Origin: Pseudomonadota bacterium
Lineage (GTDB): Bacteria; Pseudomonadota; Alphaproteobacteria; Rhizobiales; Beijerinckiaceae
Direction of reading: 5' to 3'
Length of the DNA: 64,000 nt
Assembly (NCBI GenBank): GCA_021813805.1
Contig: JAKAJL010000014.1
Coordinates: 1 to 64,000 of the forward strand
The notes below the pieces were generated by a model. That model was not told where the DNA came from. It worked only from the letters and a program-made list of their open reading frames with translations, and ran no database searches. The position numbers and the translations under genes are program-made. This document shows, one piece after another, positions 1 to 10,065 of the stretch. Numbering within the stretch: position 1 is the stretch's first letter; the number at the start of each line of letters is the position of its first letter.

Positions 1-93
1 CCCAATCTTCGCCAAAGCGTCCCCAAGATCAGGATCGTCATTCCACGCATTCCCAAAATCAACCATCCAGTCGTCACTAAATAAAGCCGCCAT
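1..93 (-). CDS. SCP2-like protein, partial (N-terminal 31 residues)
   Basis: This gene runs off the left edge on the minus strand and is absent from the ORF track. The reverse complement opens with ATG at 93 and reads without a stop to base 1, beginning MAALFSDDWMVDFGNAWNDD. A good ribosome site (GGGAGG) lies about 5 bases before the ATG. The short acidic start with the FSDDWM...WNDDPDLGDALAKIG pattern resembles the opening of bacterial SCP2 sterol-carrier-type proteins, but 31 residues cannot settle the family. The reading frame and ribosome site are seen; the family name is a weak inference. Confidence 0.45.
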   Translation of the reverse strand, partial: MAALFSDDWMVDFGNAWNDDPDLGDALAKIG

Positions 94-870
94 CTCAACC
101 TCCCAAACATTTGTCCTCGTCGTAGACGTTCTTCCGCCGACGACAACGGGCGGCGCGAAACGGGCTTTACACCCGCTCGAAGCCGCTCCTGCGTCAGCGC
201 GGACGTCGATTTCAGTTCAAGTAAAGTGTATGGGCGGGACAGCCTCGGAACCTCTCCGCGACATCGCCATGGCGAGGCTGGACTAAGCCGACTGCAACGC
301 TTGATCCGCCGATTTTTCTCTCGGTCATGATCCACTCCCCCCTCTCGCCGCTTGGTCAAACGGCGATAAGCAACGCTGTCTAGACTAATTCACATTCATA
401 TTTTACGTTCTTATAATGCTATTTGACGCGGCGCCGCGCTGTCAAGCTGGAATGCCCGACGAATTCGGTTAGTGGACCTGCTCGACTCGCGTGCGAAGAG
501 AGATCGGAAAATATAGTAAAAGTTTCCGAACAGGGCGCGACACTTTTTCTTTCTCCGAGATATTGATATTCGCACCGGATGGATCGGCGCGTCGCCGAGC
601 GCGGCGCGATTGGGCGGCCGGGATCGCAGCGGCGGAGATCGCGGGGAAAAAGGCGGGGACTTGTATCGAGCTCGGAATTCCCGCGAAACGTGAGGCGTTC
701 CGGGAGGACGCGAGCGGCCGCCGCTTGGAAAGCCGTGCCGACGGTCGCATTCGGACATTTGAACTCGGCGGACCGCCTCATGTCTTGAGGGCGACGTCGC
801 CGGCGCTTCCCGCCGCCTTTTTCTTTGACGGCGGCCCGCGGCCGTTCAATGATCGGCGGGAGATTCGCGC
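94..870. other. Gene-free stretch upstream of glpD
   Basis: No convincing gene was found. The ORFs listed here (411-886 on both strands) are arginine-rich, mutually overlapping translations of GC-rich DNA with no recognisable family. An AT-rich patch near 385-420 stands out from its surroundings and may hold promoters, most likely for the minus-strand gene at the left edge. Confidence 0.5.
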
Positions 871-2388
871 TTGGGGGAGGGCGTGAGCGGCAGGGCCAGG
901 ATTTACGATGTCTTCGTCATTGGCGGCGGCGTCAACGGCTGCGGCGTGGCCCGCGATGCGGCGGGGCGCGGTTTTTCGGTCGGTCTCGCCGAGAAGGGCG
1001 ATCTCGCCGGCGGAACTTCGTCGAAATCGACCAAGCTCATCCACGGCGGGTTGCGATATCTCGAAATGTTCGAGTTCCGCATGGTGCGCGAGGCTCTCGA
1101 GGAGCGAGAGACCCTGCTCAACATCGCGCCTCACCTCGTGCAGCCGCTGCGCTTCATCCTGCCGGTCGCTCGGGGCGGGCGGCCGGCGTGGATCTTGCGG
1201 CTTGGTTTGATTTTATATGATCATCTTGGCGCGAGAAAAAAACTGCCGGGGGCGGCGACGGTGGATTTGCGCGCGGCGCCGGAAGGCAGGGCGCTGCGCC
1301 CCGATCTTGGAAGGGCCTTTTCCTATTGGGATTGCCGCGTGGACGACGCGCGTCTAGTCGTGCTCAACGCCCGCGACGCCGCCGACCGGGGCGCCGATAT
1401 CCTCACGCGCACCGAGGTTGTGCGCGCAAAGGCGGGGGACGGCGTCTGGCGATTGGACTTGCGCGACGGAAGCGCGGGGGCTGAGCGGACGATCTCCGCG
1501 CGTCTTGTCGTCAACGCCGCCGGACCCTGGGCCGAAGCGGTCTTGCACAATGTCGTCGGCGCAACCAATCCGCCGCGCCTTCGGCTGGTGCGCGGCAGCC
1601 ATATCGTAACGAAAAAGCTGTTCGAGGGCGATGCGGCCTTTCTGTTTCAGGCCCGAGACGGGCGCGTCGTCTTCGCCATTCCTTTTCAGGATGATTTCAC
1701 CCTCATCGGCACGACCGATGTCGATCAGAGGGAAGCGCCTGAAAAGGCGGAGATTTCAGCCGACGAAAAGGATTATCTCTGCCGCGCGGCGAGCGCCTTT
1801 CTGGCGCGCGGCGTGACGGATTCGGACGTCGTCTGGTCCTTTTCCGGCGTCAGGCCGCTCAGCGACGGGGGGACGCAACGGGCGGCGAAAGCGAGCCGGG
1901 ATTATGAAATCGATGCGACGAGCGTCGGCGGCGCGTCATTGATCAACCTCATCGGCGGCAAGTTGACGGCCTATCGGCGCGTCGCGGAACAGGTCGTCGA
2001 CCGCGCCGCCGCCCGCCTCGGTCCGCGCGGCGGCGCATGGACCGCGTCGGAAAAGCTTCCCGGCGGCGATTTTCCAGGCGGCGATCTCGCCGGTTTCGAG
2101 CGCGAACTCGCGGTCTCCTACCCCTTTCTTTCCGCCGCCGCGGCGCGGCGCCTCGCGCGCGCCTATGGAACGCTTGCCCTCAAACTCCTGGGATCGGCGC
2201 GGCGGCGCGAGGATCTCGGCCGCGATTTCGGCATGGGCTTGAGCGAGGCGGAGGTCGAACATCTGACAAGGCGCGAATGGGCGCGGACGGCCGAGGATGT
2301 TCTGTGGCGGCGCAGCAAGCTCGGCCTTCGCGCCAGCGCCGCGCAGACGGCCATGCTAGACGCTTTTCTGGCCGGGGAGGGGACATGA
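871..2388 (+). CDS. glpD: Glycerol-3-phosphate dehydrogenase (FAD, respiratory)
   Basis: GlpD oxidises sn-glycerol 3-phosphate to dihydroxyacetone phosphate at the inner membrane and passes electrons to ubiquinone. The N-terminus has the FAD-binding dinucleotide fold ([20 protein letters not shown]), followed by the family hallmark [19 protein letters not shown]. The length of 505 residues is normal. The start is unsure: TTG at 871 has a GGGAG about 8 bases upstream, whereas in-frame GTG at 883 sits almost on top of a GGGGGAGG, so 871 is kept. The stop overlaps the glpK start in an ATGA, so the two form an operon for glycerol use. No glpF or glpR is seen next to it. Confidence 0.93.
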   Translation: MGEGVSGRARIYDVFVIGGGVNGCGVARDAAGRGFSVGLAEKGDLAGGTSSKSTKLIHGGLRYLEMFEFRMVREALEERETLLNIAPHLVQPLRFILPVARGGRPAWILRLGLILYDHLGARKKLPGAATVDLRAAPEGRALRPDLGRAFSYWDCRVDDARLVVLNARDAADRGADILTRTEVVRAKAGDGVWRLDLRDGSAGAERTISARLVVNAAGPWAEAVLHNVVGATNPPRLRLVRGSHIVTKKLFEGDAAFLFQARDGRVVFAIPFQDDFTLIGTTDVDQREAPEKAEISADEKDYLCRAASAFLARGVTDSDVVWSFSGVRPLSDGGTQRAAKASRDYEIDATSVGGASLINLIGGKLTAYRRVAEQVVDRAAARLGPRGGAWTASEKLPGGDFPGGDLAGFERELAVSYPFLSAAAARRLARAYGTLALKLLGSARRREDLGRDFGMGLSEAEVEHLTRREWARTAEDVLWRRSKLGLRASAAQTAMLDAFLAGEGT

Positions 2389-3866
2389 CCAGATATGTCG
2401 GCGCGATCGACCAGGGCACGACCAGCACGCGCTTCATCGTCTTCGACCGCGCCGGCGCCGTCATGGCCAGCGCTCAGAAAGAGCATCGGCAGATTTTTCC
2501 GCGGCCGGGGTGGGTCGAACATGACCCGGAGGAAATTTTCAGGACGACCTGCGAGGTGATCGCCGACGCGCTGAAAGGCGCGAATTTGCGCGCCTCCGAC
2601 CTCGCGGCCGCGGGCATAACCAATCAGCGCGAGACGGCGGTGATCTGGGAGCGCGACACCGGGCGTCCGATCCACAACGCCATTGTGTGGATGGACGCGC
2701 GCACGGAAAAGCTTGTCGCGGAAATGGCGCGCGAGGGCGGGGCGGACAGGTTTCGCGCCTCAACCGGTCTGCCGCTCGCCACCTATTTTTCGGCGTTGAA
2801 ATGGCGCTGGCTGCTCGATCATCTCCCCGAAGCGCGCCGCCGCGCCGAAAAAGGCGATCTTCTGTTCGGCACGATCGACAGTTGGCTCGCCTGGCGCCTG
2901 ACCGGGCGCCACGTCACGGATGTGACCAACGCCTCGCGCACCCAGTTGATGAATCTGGCGACTCTGGATTGGGACGACAGCCTGCTCGCCGCTTTCGGTC
3001 TGCCGCGCGCCGCTCTGCCGGAAATCCGCTCGTCCAGCGAGGTTCTTGGGGCGGCGGGCGGGCCTCTGGCCGGCGTTCCGCTCGCCGGCCTGCTCGGCGA
3101 CCAGCACGCGGCGCTTCTCGGCCAGGCGTGCCTGTGGCCGGGACAGGCCAAGAACACTTATGGCACCGGCTGTTTCCTGCTGATGAATTCCGGCGAAAGG
3201 CCTTTTCCTTCGCAATCCGGCCTGCTGACGACGCTCGGCTACAAGCTGGGTGACGCGAAGGCGGTCTATGCGCTGGAAGGATCGGTGGCGATTGCCGGCG
3301 CCCTGGTGCAATGGCTGCGCGACAATCTCGGGATCATCGGATCGGCGGGCGAGATCGAGGCGCTGGCGGCGAGCGCGCCAGACAATGGCGACGTCTATTT
3401 CGTACCCGCCTTTTCCGGCCTTTACGCGCCCTATTGGCGCGCGGGAGCGCGCGGGATCGTCGCCGGCCTGACCCGTTTCGCCGACAAACGCCACATCGCC
3501 CGCGCCGCCCTCGAAGCCACCGCTTTCCAGACCCGCGACGTGCTCGACGTCATGGTCAGGGACTCCGGCGTGGCGATGAAAGAATTGCGGGTGGACGGCG
3601 GCATGGTCGTCAATGAACTGCTGATGCAGTTTCAGAGCGATATTCTGAACGCGCCGCTGGCGCGGCCGAAAGTCATCGAGACCACGGCGCTCGGCGCGGC
3701 CTACGCCGCCGGACTCGCCGTCGGTTTCTGGCGCTCGACCGCCGAGATCGAGGAAAACTGGGCCGCCGACCGGAGGTGGCTCCCCCAAATGGACGAAGGC
3801 TTGCGGGGAAACCTCCATGCGTCTTGGGGGAAGGCGGTGCTGAGGTCGTTCGACTGGGTGGACTAG
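2385..3866 (+). CDS. glpK: Glycerol kinase
   Basis: GlpK phosphorylates glycerol with ATP to glycerol 3-phosphate, the substrate of the GlpD encoded just upstream. The ORF track extends this frame back to 2037, but the real start is ATG at 2385. It is translationally coupled to glpD (ATGA overlap), has GGGGAGGGG ahead of it, and gives the family N-terminus [16 protein letters not shown], which contains the first phosphate-binding loop. Other FGGY-kinase signatures are visible: [26 protein letters not shown] and the C-terminal [15 protein letters not shown]. The length of 493 residues matches the family. Confidence 0.95.
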   Translation: MTRYVGAIDQGTTSTRFIVFDRAGAVMASAQKEHRQIFPRPGWVEHDPEEIFRTTCEVIADALKGANLRASDLAAAGITNQRETAVIWERDTGRPIHNAIVWMDARTEKLVAEMAREGGADRFRASTGLPLATYFSALKWRWLLDHLPEARRRAEKGDLLFGTIDSWLAWRLTGRHVTDVTNASRTQLMNLATLDWDDSLLAAFGLPRAALPEIRSSSEVLGAAGGPLAGVPLAGLLGDQHAALLGQACLWPGQAKNTYGTGCFLLMNSGERPFPSQSGLLTTLGYKLGDAKAVYALEGSVAIAGALVQWLRDNLGIIGSAGEIEALAASAPDNGDVYFVPAFSGLYAPYWRAGARGIVAGLTRFADKRHIARAALEATAFQTRDVLDVMVRDSGVAMKELRVDGGMVVNELLMQFQSDILNAPLARPKVIETTALGAAYAAGLAVGFWRSTAEIEENWAADRRWLPQMDEGLRGNLHASWGKAVLRSFDWVD

Positions 3867-4028
3867 GCGCGGGGCCTTGCGGGGTTCTGGCGTTCAAGGA
3901 TGATCGCCTGGCGCGCCGCTGGAGGATGAATGGCGAGATATTTTTTGCGACAATCTTCTCGCGCTCGCTCGCCGTTGAGATATCCTGACGGTCCCAATCG
4001 GGTTGGCCGCAAGTCATGGGAGGCGTTC

Positions 4029-4247
4029 ATGAAGATGCTCAAGGCCGCGTTGCTCGGCGTCATTGTATCCGCCACGGCGCTCGCGTCGGTTTCGCCGGCG
4101 CTGGCGCTGGGAGGCTGCGGTCCGAACGGCCACCGGAATGCTTGGGGCCGGTGCGTGTGGGGCGGCCAGAATCAACGTTGGTGCCTGAGGCATACGGGTC
4201 GTCCCGCGGTTCGCATGCCCAATGGGACGGTGGTGTGCCCGAGGTAA
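4029..4247 (+). CDS. Small secreted GCG_CRPN-like protein
   Basis: This is a 72-residue protein. The ORF track starts at 3930, but ATG at 4029 has a perfect GGGAGG five bases upstream and gives a clean Sec signal peptide (MKMLKAALLGVIVSATALA, cleavage after ALA). The mature part is about 45 residues, rich in Gly, Cys and Arg, with four cysteines and GCGPNGHRNAWGRC near its start. That motif resembles the GCG_CRPN domain found in small exported proteins of Hyphomicrobiales, whose role is unknown. It stands alone between glpK and trxB. Signal peptide and start are seen; the family name is from memory of the motif. Confidence 0.75.
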   Translation: MKMLKAALLGVIVSATALASVSPALALGGCGPNGHRNAWGRCVWGGQNQRWCLRHTGRPAVRMPNGTVVCPR

Positions 4248-4623
4248 GGCGTCGCCTTCCAGTTTTGCATTGAAAACCTGAGCGCCAAGCTCTGGCGTAG
4301 TAGGGGGCAGAGCGCGCCGTTCGACGGTCTCGTTTCGACGCGACCGTTTCCATCCTCAATTGGATATCCGGCCTCCGACCGAGGACCGCTCGTCGGGGTC
4401 GAATGCGCTTTTTGGCGCGGCTTTGCCTCGGCGACAAGGGCTGGCCGGCTGAGGTCGTCCCCCAGCGGTTCGGCGAAAGCCGCTTCACGCCCGTCCGCGG
4501 CGCTCCATCCTGGGTCCAGGCGCCGGATTCGCGCCGACGCCGCTCGCCTGCGTGGCGCCTTGAGGAAAGCCCGGCTTTCGCTTATCTCCTGCGCAGTTTC
4601 ATCGCGCCCGCCCCGGAGACCCC
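4248..4623. other. Gene-free stretch before trxB
   Basis: No supported gene. The overlapping plus-strand ORFs at 4403 and 4560 and the long minus-strand ORF starting at 6294 are shadows of trxB and its neighbours. Confidence 0.5.
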
Positions 4624-5583
4624 ATGTCGAACGAAATGTCGCCCCTTCACGCCAAAGTCGTCGTCATCGGCTCGGGGCCCGCCGGCTATACCGCCGCCAT
4701 CTATGCCGCGCGCGCCATGCTCAAGCCGATCCTGATTTCGGGCTTCGACGCCGGCGGGCAACTGATGATCACCACCGATGTCGAGAATTATCCCGGTTTC
4801 GCCGAGGCCATCCAGGGCCCCTGGCTGATGGAGCAGATGCGGGGCCAGGCCGAGCATGTCGGGGCGCATCTCGTCAGCGACCATGTCACCAAGGTCGAAC
4901 TGGACCAGCGGCCGTTCCGCCTGACCGGCGATTCGGGGCAGGTTTATACCGCGGACGCGCTGATCATCGCCACCGGCGCCAAGGCGCAATGGCTCGGCGA
5001 GCCGAGCGAGGAGAAGTTCAAAGGCTTTGGCGTCTCGGCCTGCGCGACCTGCGACGGCTTTTTCTTCCGCGGCAAGAAGGTCGCGGTGGTCGGCGGCGGC
5101 AATTCGGCGGTCGAAGAGGCGCTCTATCTCTCCCATATCGCCTCGCACGTGACCCTCATCCATCGCCGCGATTCGCTGCGTTCGGAGCGCATTCTCCAGG
5201 AGCGCCTGTTCGCGCGGCACAACGTCGAAATCCGCTGGGATTGCGTGGTCGAAGAGATCACCGGAGCCGAGAACCCGCGCTCGGTAGAGGGCGTTCGGGT
5301 CAAGAACGTGAAGACCGGCGCGCTGGACGACATTCCGGTCGACGGCGTGTTCATCGCCATCGGCCATAAGCCCCAGACCGAACTCTTCGCCGGCCAGATC
5401 GAGCTCAAGAGCAACGGCTATATCAAGACCGCGCCGGATTCGACCGCGACCAATGTCGACGGCGTGTTCGCGGCCGGCGATGTCGCCGACGACAAATACC
5501 GCCAGGCGGTGACGGCCGCGGGGCTCGGCTGCATGGCGGCGCTGGAGGCCGAACGCTGGCTGGCGGGGCAAAAAGGCGCCTGA
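4624..5583 (+). CDS. trxB: Thioredoxin-disulfide reductase
   Basis: TrxB reduces thioredoxin with NADPH through FAD and a redox-active cysteine pair in the cytoplasm. FAD-binding GSGPAG lies at residues 16-21, the active-site CATC at 140-143 and the NADPH-binding GGGNSA at 157-162. The C-terminal FAD signature (NVDGVFAAGDVADDKYRQAVTAAGLG) is also present. The length of 319 residues is normal. ATG at 4624 is preceded by GGAGA. A 570-residue ORF on the opposite strand is an artefact of GC-rich codon usage. Confidence 0.96.
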   Translation: MSNEMSPLHAKVVVIGSGPAGYTAAIYAARAMLKPILISGFDAGGQLMITTDVENYPGFAEAIQGPWLMEQMRGQAEHVGAHLVSDHVTKVELDQRPFRLTGDSGQVYTADALIIATGAKAQWLGEPSEEKFKGFGVSACATCDGFFFRGKKVAVVGGGNSAVEEALYLSHIASHVTLIHRRDSLRSERILQERLFARHNVEIRWDCVVEEITGAENPRSVEGVRVKNVKTGALDDIPVDGVFIAIGHKPQTELFAGQIELKSNGYIKTAPDSTATNVDGVFAAGDVADDKYRQAVTAAGLGCMAALEAERWLAGQKGA

Positions 5584-5703
5584 CCCACGGGAGGTCTGGC
5601 GTTTCTTAGCTCTTTGTTGAGGGGCGGCCGGCATAATCCTTGTCCAAATATCGCGCGCCCCGTCCATCGAGTCGGGCGCGAGCCGCGGACTTGGGGGATT
5701 GGG

Positions 5704-6072
5704 ATGAAACGGGGACTGGTTGTCGATAAATCGGCCGTGATCCGCATGATCGCGGGCCGCATTCTCGGCATGCTGCGCTTCCAGAGCGAGGAGGTCGACG
5801 GTCAGGCCAAAGCGCTGGAAATCTGCGAGCGGCTGATGCCCAATGTGATCCTGGTCGACGGGACGAGGCCGAGCGCCCAGACCCTGGATTTCCTTCGCAC
5901 GGTTCGTAACATGCCCGGCGGCAGGGAGACCAAGATCATCTATTGCGCGATGGAAAACGACGAGATGGCGATCGGCCGCGCGCTCCGCGCCGGCGCCGAC
6001 GACGTGTTGTTCAAGCCCTTCGACCGCCGCTCGATGCAGGAAAAATTCGAAGACGTCGGTCTTCTGTCCTGA
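5704..6072 (+). CDS. Stand-alone CheY-like receiver protein
   Basis: This is a single-domain response regulator of 122 residues. The track starts it at 5614, but ATG at 5704 has GGGGGATTGGG just ahead and yields a typical receiver start (MKRGLVVDKSAVIRMI). The acceptor aspartate is in NVILVDGTRPS, with the switch region later and the conserved lysine in VLFKPFDRRS. The first acidic pair of CheY (usually DD) is reduced to VDKS, so Mg2+ binding may be altered. No output domain and no adjacent histidine kinase are seen, so its partner is unknown. Confidence 0.8.
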   Translation: MKRGLVVDKSAVIRMIAGRILGMLRFQSEEVDGQAKALEICERLMPNVILVDGTRPSAQTLDFLRTVRNMPGGRETKIIYCAMENDEMAIGRALRAGADDVLFKPFDRRSMQEKFEDVGLLS

Positions 6073-6199
6073 CCGCGCCGCTGACTGGCGGCCCGGCCTC
6101 CTTGCAAAAAACCCTGTCCGTCTTTGCGCGACACGCTGCGAAAGTGCTGTTGTCCAATCCGACAGCCTCGGCTCACATGGAGCCCAAAAGGAGGGCGAG

Positions 6200-7207
6200 A
6201 TGGCCAAGGCGATGATTGTGCAGACGGGTGGCGGGTTCGACAAGGTGATGGCGGGCGAGCGCGAGGCGGCGGCGCCGCAAGCCGGCGAAATCACCGTACG
6301 CCTGCACGCCTGTTCCCTGAATTATCACGATTACGCCGTGGTGAGCGGCATGTGGGGGCCTTCGGCGCCGCGCATTCCCATGGCCGACGGCGCGGGCGTC
6401 GTGACAGCGGTCGGGCCGGGGGTGAGCGAATTTGCCGTCGGCGACGCCGTGGTCAGCGCTTTTTTCCCCTTGTGGGAGGATGGCGAACCGGAGGTCGAGG
6501 GGTTCGCCACCGTGCCTGGCGATGGCGTCGACGGCTACGCCCGCGAAATGGTGACGACGACGGTCAGCGCCTTCACCCGCGCGCCGAAAAACTATTCCCA
6601 CGCCGAAGCGGCGACGCTGACCACAGCCGGCCTGACCGCCTGGCGGGCGCTGCATGACGACGGCCGCCTCAAGGCCGGCGAAACCGTTTTGGTGCAGGGC
6701 ACGGGCGGCGTCTCCATTTTCGCGCTGCAATTCGCCAAAATGGCGGGCGCCACGGTGATCGCGACCTCATCGAGCGCGGAAAAGCTGGCGAAACTGAAAA
6801 GCCTCGGCGCCGATCATGTCGTCAATTACCGGGAAAACCCCGATTGGGGCGCGATCGCGCGCGATTTCACCGGCGGGCGCGGGGTCGATCACGTCATCGA
6901 GATCGGCGGGCCGGGAACCCTGGAACAGTCGCTGGCCGCGGCGCGCATCGGCGGCCATGTCTCGCTGATCGGCATATTGACCGGGCTTACCGGCCAATTG
7001 CCGGTGGTGACCGCCTTGATCAAGCAGATTCAGCTCAAGGCGGTGCTGGTCGGCAGTCGGCGGCAGCAGAGAGACATGATCCGCGCCATCGACGCCAATG
7101 GCATGAAGCCGGTGATCGACCGCCGTTTCGGACTGGAGGAGATTGTCGAGGCGTTCAGATATCAGGAAAGCAACAGGCATTTCGGCAAGATCTGCATGGA
7201 GTTCTGA
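6200..7207 (+). CDS. MDR-family NAD(P)-dependent oxidoreductase, quinone-reductase-like
   Basis: This 335-residue medium-chain dehydrogenase/reductase begins at ATG 6200 behind a near-ideal AGGAGGGCGAG. The N-terminal GroES-like part (AGEITVRLHACSLNYHDYAVVSG) lacks the usual zinc-ligand Cys-His pairs, which suggests a zinc-independent member close to quinone oxidoreductases. The cofactor fold shows the GTGGVSIFALQFAKMAGA signature. The substrate cannot be predicted. The gene ends at a strong terminator shared with the convergent ctrA. Confidence 0.8.
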   Translation: MAKAMIVQTGGGFDKVMAGEREAAAPQAGEITVRLHACSLNYHDYAVVSGMWGPSAPRIPMADGAGVVTAVGPGVSEFAVGDAVVSAFFPLWEDGEPEVEGFATVPGDGVDGYAREMVTTTVSAFTRAPKNYSHAEAATLTTAGLTAWRALHDDGRLKAGETVLVQGTGGVSIFALQFAKMAGATVIATSSSAEKLAKLKSLGADHVVNYRENPDWGAIARDFTGGRGVDHVIEIGGPGTLEQSLAAARIGGHVSLIGILTGLTGQLPVVTALIKQIQLKAVLVGSRRQQRDMIRAIDANGMKPVIDRRFGLEEIVEAFRYQESNRHFGKICMEF

Positions 7208-7220
7208 GCCGCGCGCCAAC

Positions 7221-7249
7221 AAAAAACCCGCCTTGCCGGCGGGTTTTTT
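7221..7249. terminator. Bidirectional Rho-independent terminator
   Basis: AAAAAACCCGCC, a four-base loop and GGCGGGTTTTTT form a hairpin with an A-run on one side and a T-run on the other. It lies between the convergent MDR gene and ctrA and can end transcription from either side. Confidence 0.9.
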
Positions 7250-7269
7250 ATGCGGTCACCCTTGCGGGA

Positions 7270-7971
7270 TCAGGCGGTGATCCGCTCGTCGGCGTCCGAC
7301 GGCTCGCGCAGGACATAGCCGCGGCCCCAGACGGTTTCGATGTAATTACGGCCTTCACTGGCGTTGGCGAGCTTCTTGCGCAGCTTGCAGATGAAGACGT
7401 CGATGATCTTCAGTTCCGGCTCGTCCATGCCGCCATAGAGGTGGTTGAGGAACATTTCCTTGGTGAGCGTCGTGCCCTTGCGCAGGGAGAGCAGCTCCAG
7501 CATCTGATATTCCTTGCCGGTGAGATGCACGCGAACGCCGCCGACCTCGACGGTTTTCTGGTCGAGATTGACGACCAGGTCGCCGGTGGCGATCACCGAT
7601 TGGGCGTGGCCCTTGGACCGGCGGACGATGGCGTGGATGCGGGCGACCAGCTCGTCCTTGTGGAATGGCTTGGTGAGATAGTCGTCGGCGCCGAAGCCGA
7701 GCCCCTTCACCTTGTCCTCGATGCCGGCCAGACCCGAGAGAATCAGGATCGGCGTCTTGACCTTGGCGACTCGCAGGTGGCGCAGGACTTCATAGCCCGA
7801 CATGTCCGGCAGGTTCAGGTCGAGCAGGATGATGTCGTAGTCATAGAGCTTGCCGAGATCGACGCCCTCTTCCCCGAGATCGGTGGTGTAGACGTTGAAA
7901 TTCTCGGACTTGAGCATCAATTCGATGCTTTGCGCGGTGGCGCTGTCGTCTTCGATCAATAATACGCGCAT
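7270..7971 (-). CDS. ctrA: Cell-cycle response regulator CtrA
   Basis: CtrA is the master cell-cycle regulator of alphaproteobacteria; it controls replication initiation, division and flagellar genes. The 233-residue protein has an OmpR-type layout. The receiver ([20 protein letters not shown]) has its phospho-acceptor Asp in [19 protein letters not shown] and the conserved Lys in [14 protein letters not shown] winged-helix DNA-binding domain follows ([12 protein letters not shown]...[17 protein letters not shown]), and the sequence agrees closely with known CtrA. The start ATG at 7971 has GAGG about 8 bases upstream. CtrA-like sites lie in the divergent intergenic region, and the sciP inhibitor gene is 2.1 kb away. 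Confidence 0.96.
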   Translation of the reverse strand: MRVLLIEDDSATAQSIELMLKSENFNVYTTDLGEEGVDLGKLYDYDIILLDLNLPDMSGYEVLRHLRVAKVKTPILILSGLAGIEDKVKGLGFGADDYLTKPFHKDELVARIHAIVRRSKGHAQSVIATGDLVVNLDQKTVEVGGVRVHLTGKEYQMLELLSLRKGTTLTKEMFLNHLYGGMDEPELKIIDVFICKLRKKLANASEGRNYIETVWGRGYVLREPSDADERITA

Positions 7972-8476
7972 GTGAAGTCCTCACCCGCCCCAAGGAATTG
8001 CGACGCGGATCGCATGCGCGGCCAGGCTGGCGGCCGGCGTCGATCCAAGACGAGCGCCCACGCAAATCATTTCCGAAAACGCTTAACGCCGAATGGTTAA
8101 CAAAGTCTGATTCCCTCTGGCAAGGGGGCATCGGCGGCATTTTCGCAGCTTTGCGCAAGCTCCTCGGTCGCAACAAAAAAATCCGGTGGAAAAGCGCTCC
8201 GGCGGTCCCCGACGGGGCGGCGCGCCTCTCCGCCCCCTACGCGCCAGGACGACGCGGCGAGGGGCATGGAAAGGAGTGTTAATCAAGCCGGTTAACGAAG
8301 CTTTATCACGATCGACACAATGGCGCCGCTTCGCAATAATTTTGGCGAAAGCGGACTCGCGAGGAGCGCGGGTAACGAAAAGGCAACCTCCTTGGGCCAT
8401 TCTCGCTCTCGTCTCGCGGAAATTGTGTTTGGTGGTTGAAGGATTCTTTCAGCCTGCGTTGTTGGAGTTGGTCGTG
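7972..8476. other. Divergent ctrA-fliJ intergenic region
   Basis: This is about 500 bases with no supported gene. It contains several TTAA elements: a TTAACCAT half-site pair (8083-8100), then a second TTAA pair around 8279-8296 (TTAATCAAGCCGGTTAAC). The density of TTAA motifs in GC-rich DNA suggests autoregulation of ctrA and control of fliJ by CtrA, although neither pair has the exact N7 spacing. Confidence 0.5.
8083..8100 (-). promoter_or_regulatory. Putative CtrA-binding half-site pair
   Basis: Read on the minus strand this is TTAACCATTCGGCGTTAA. It carries the TTAACCAT half-site known for CtrA plus a second TTAA 10 bases later; the canonical spacing is 7. It lies about 120 bases upstream of the ctrA start. 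Confidence 0.5.
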
Positions 8477-8875
8477 ATGAAGTCGCGGGATACGCTTGTC
8501 CGTCTCAAACGGTTCCAGGTGGAGGAAAAGCGCCGCCGCCTGTCGCAGATCGAAATGATGATCGCCGAGTTCAATCGCATGGCCGCCGAGCTCGATCGCG
8601 AGATCGCCTCGGAGGAGCAGAAATCGGGGATCAAGGACGTCGCCCATTACGCCTATTCCACCTATGCCCGGGCGGCCCGCGCACGGCGGGACAACCTTCT
8701 CCATTCCGCCGACGAGCTGAAGGGCCAGCTCGAAGAGGCCAAGGCGCTCTACGATCAGGCCAGCGAGGAACTGAACAAGGCGCAGGCGCTGGAAGGGCGC
8801 GACAAAACCCCTTCGCCGAGCGAACTGGCGCGCGAGGTCTCCGGTTTCGGCGTCCTGCGCGGGGCGCGGGCCTGA
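8477..8875 (+). CDS. fliJ: FliJ-like flagellar export protein
   Basis: This 132-residue protein is highly charged and predicted to be an almost continuous coiled coil (MKSRDTLVRLKRFQVEEKRRR...IEMMIAEFNRMAAELDREIASEEQKSG). That is typical of FliJ, the stalk-like protein that activates the FliI export ATPase of the flagellar type III apparatus. The track starts at 8186, but the upstream part is non-coding in character, and ATG at 8477 (or GTG at 8474) begins the conserved part. A position divergent from ctrA fits the known linkage in Hyphomicrobiales. No other flagellar gene is in the window. Confidence 0.8.
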   Translation: MKSRDTLVRLKRFQVEEKRRRLSQIEMMIAEFNRMAAELDREIASEEQKSGIKDVAHYAYSTYARAARARRDNLLHSADELKGQLEEAKALYDQASEELNKAQALEGRDKTPSPSELAREVSGFGVLRGARA

Positions 8876-8988
8876 GAGCGGCGTTTCCGCCGCCAATCCG
8901 GGCTTGCGCTTAACCGCCGCCTGTTGCAAAGGAAAACACAGGCGGTCGCCTGAACGGGGCGTCGGCGTTCGAGCGTCGCGGGGCCCGG

Positions 8989-10002
8989 ATGGATTTCATC
9001 AAGCGCAATCTCGACTATTTCTGGCCCGCCCTCGGCTTCGTCGCCGTCCTCGTGTCATTCTGGATGCTGTTCCGTGAATTTCGCGGGCAGTCGCTTGGCC
9101 CCGGTCTGATCGCCGCCTTCGAGGCGATCCCGCCCCATCGCTATTTTCTGGCTTTCGGCGCGACGGTCGTGGCTTATGTCGCCTTGGCCTATTACGACTG
9201 GATCGCCTTGCTGCATCTCGGCGTGCGCCACATTTCCTGGCGTTTCATCGCCGCCTGTTCCTTCACCACTTACGCCTTGTCGCACAATATCGGCGCTTCG
9301 GTGGTCTCGGGCGCGATGGTGCGCTATCGCGGCTATGCCACGAAGGGATTGGGCGCCGCGCAGGTCGCGGTGCTCGTCGCCATATGCTCGCTCACCTTCG
9401 TTCTCGGCGAATTGCTGGTCGGCGGTTTCGCCCTGATGGCGCGACCGGACGCCCTCGCCCAGCTCGGCGATCTGCTGCCGGCCTTCCTCACCGATCCCTG
9501 GGCCGCGCATATCATCGGCCTCGCCTGTCTCGCAACCGTCGCGCTTTATGTCGGCGGCGCCCTGTTCAAGCTGCCGACGCTCTCCTTCTTCGGGGTGCAG
9601 ATTTCCTATCCCAGGTTGGGGATCGTCGTCCGGCAGCTGATCGGGGCGCCAGCGGAGATTCTCGGGGCCGCCGGCATCATCTTCTACGCCCTGCCGGAAG
9701 CCGGCAATCCAGGCTTTCTGGTCGTCGTCGCGGTGTTCATCATGTCCTTTTCCGCCGCTTTGGCCTCCAATGCCCCGGGCGGCCTGGGCGTGTTCGAACT
9801 TGTTTTCCTCAAAAGCATGCCTGGCGCGCCCCATGACGGGGTTCTCGCCGCGCTGCTGCTGTTCCGCCTGCTTTATCTGCTCATTCCGCTGGGAATCGCC
9901 ATTCTGATCGTCCTGGGCTTCGAGCGGCGTCAGCTCGCGGAAGCCATCGAACACCACCACCACATGGCGGGGGAAAAAGGAGAGGCCGGGACACTGAAAT
10001 AG
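8989..10002 (+). CDS. UPF0104/YbhN-type integral membrane protein
   Basis: This 337-residue protein has about eight hydrophobic segments and belongs to the lysylphosphatidylglycerol synthase transmembrane-region family (UPF0104). Family signs are the SHNIGASVVSGAMVRYRGY segment and APGGLGVFELVFLKSMPG near the end. It lacks the soluble aminoacyl-transferase domain of MprF, so the likely role is lipid translocation or a lipid-linked function rather than synthesis. A His-rich tail (EHHHHMAGEKGE) follows the last helix. The substrate is unknown. Confidence 0.75.
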   Translation: MDFIKRNLDYFWPALGFVAVLVSFWMLFREFRGQSLGPGLIAAFEAIPPHRYFLAFGATVVAYVALAYYDWIALLHLGVRHISWRFIAACSFTTYALSHNIGASVVSGAMVRYRGYATKGLGAAQVAVLVAICSLTFVLGELLVGGFALMARPDALAQLGDLLPAFLTDPWAAHIIGLACLATVALYVGGALFKLPTLSFFGVQISYPRLGIVVRQLIGAPAEILGAAGIIFYALPEAGNPGFLVVVAVFIMSFSAALASNAPGGLGVFELVFLKSMPGAPHDGVLAALLLFRLLYLLIPLGIAILIVLGFERRQLAEAIEHHHHMAGEKGEAGTLK

Positions 10003-10005
10003 CAG

Positions 10006-10040
10006 CGCCGGCCCAAGGGGAGGACCCCAAGGAGCCGGCG
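10006..10040. terminator. GC-rich hairpin between convergent genes
   Basis: CGCCGGC and GCCGGCG flank an inner GGGG-AGGA-CCCC stem. It lies between the UPF0104 gene and the convergent sciP. There is no T-run, so termination is only plausible. Confidence 0.4.
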
Positions 10041-10065
10041 TCGTCGGGACAGGATGGGCGCGGGC

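Noticed and set aside
4582-6294. 570-residue minus-strand ORF opposite trxB
   Set aside because: It is a shadow of trxB and the receiver gene: long antisense frames are common in DNA of this GC content, and it resembles no family.
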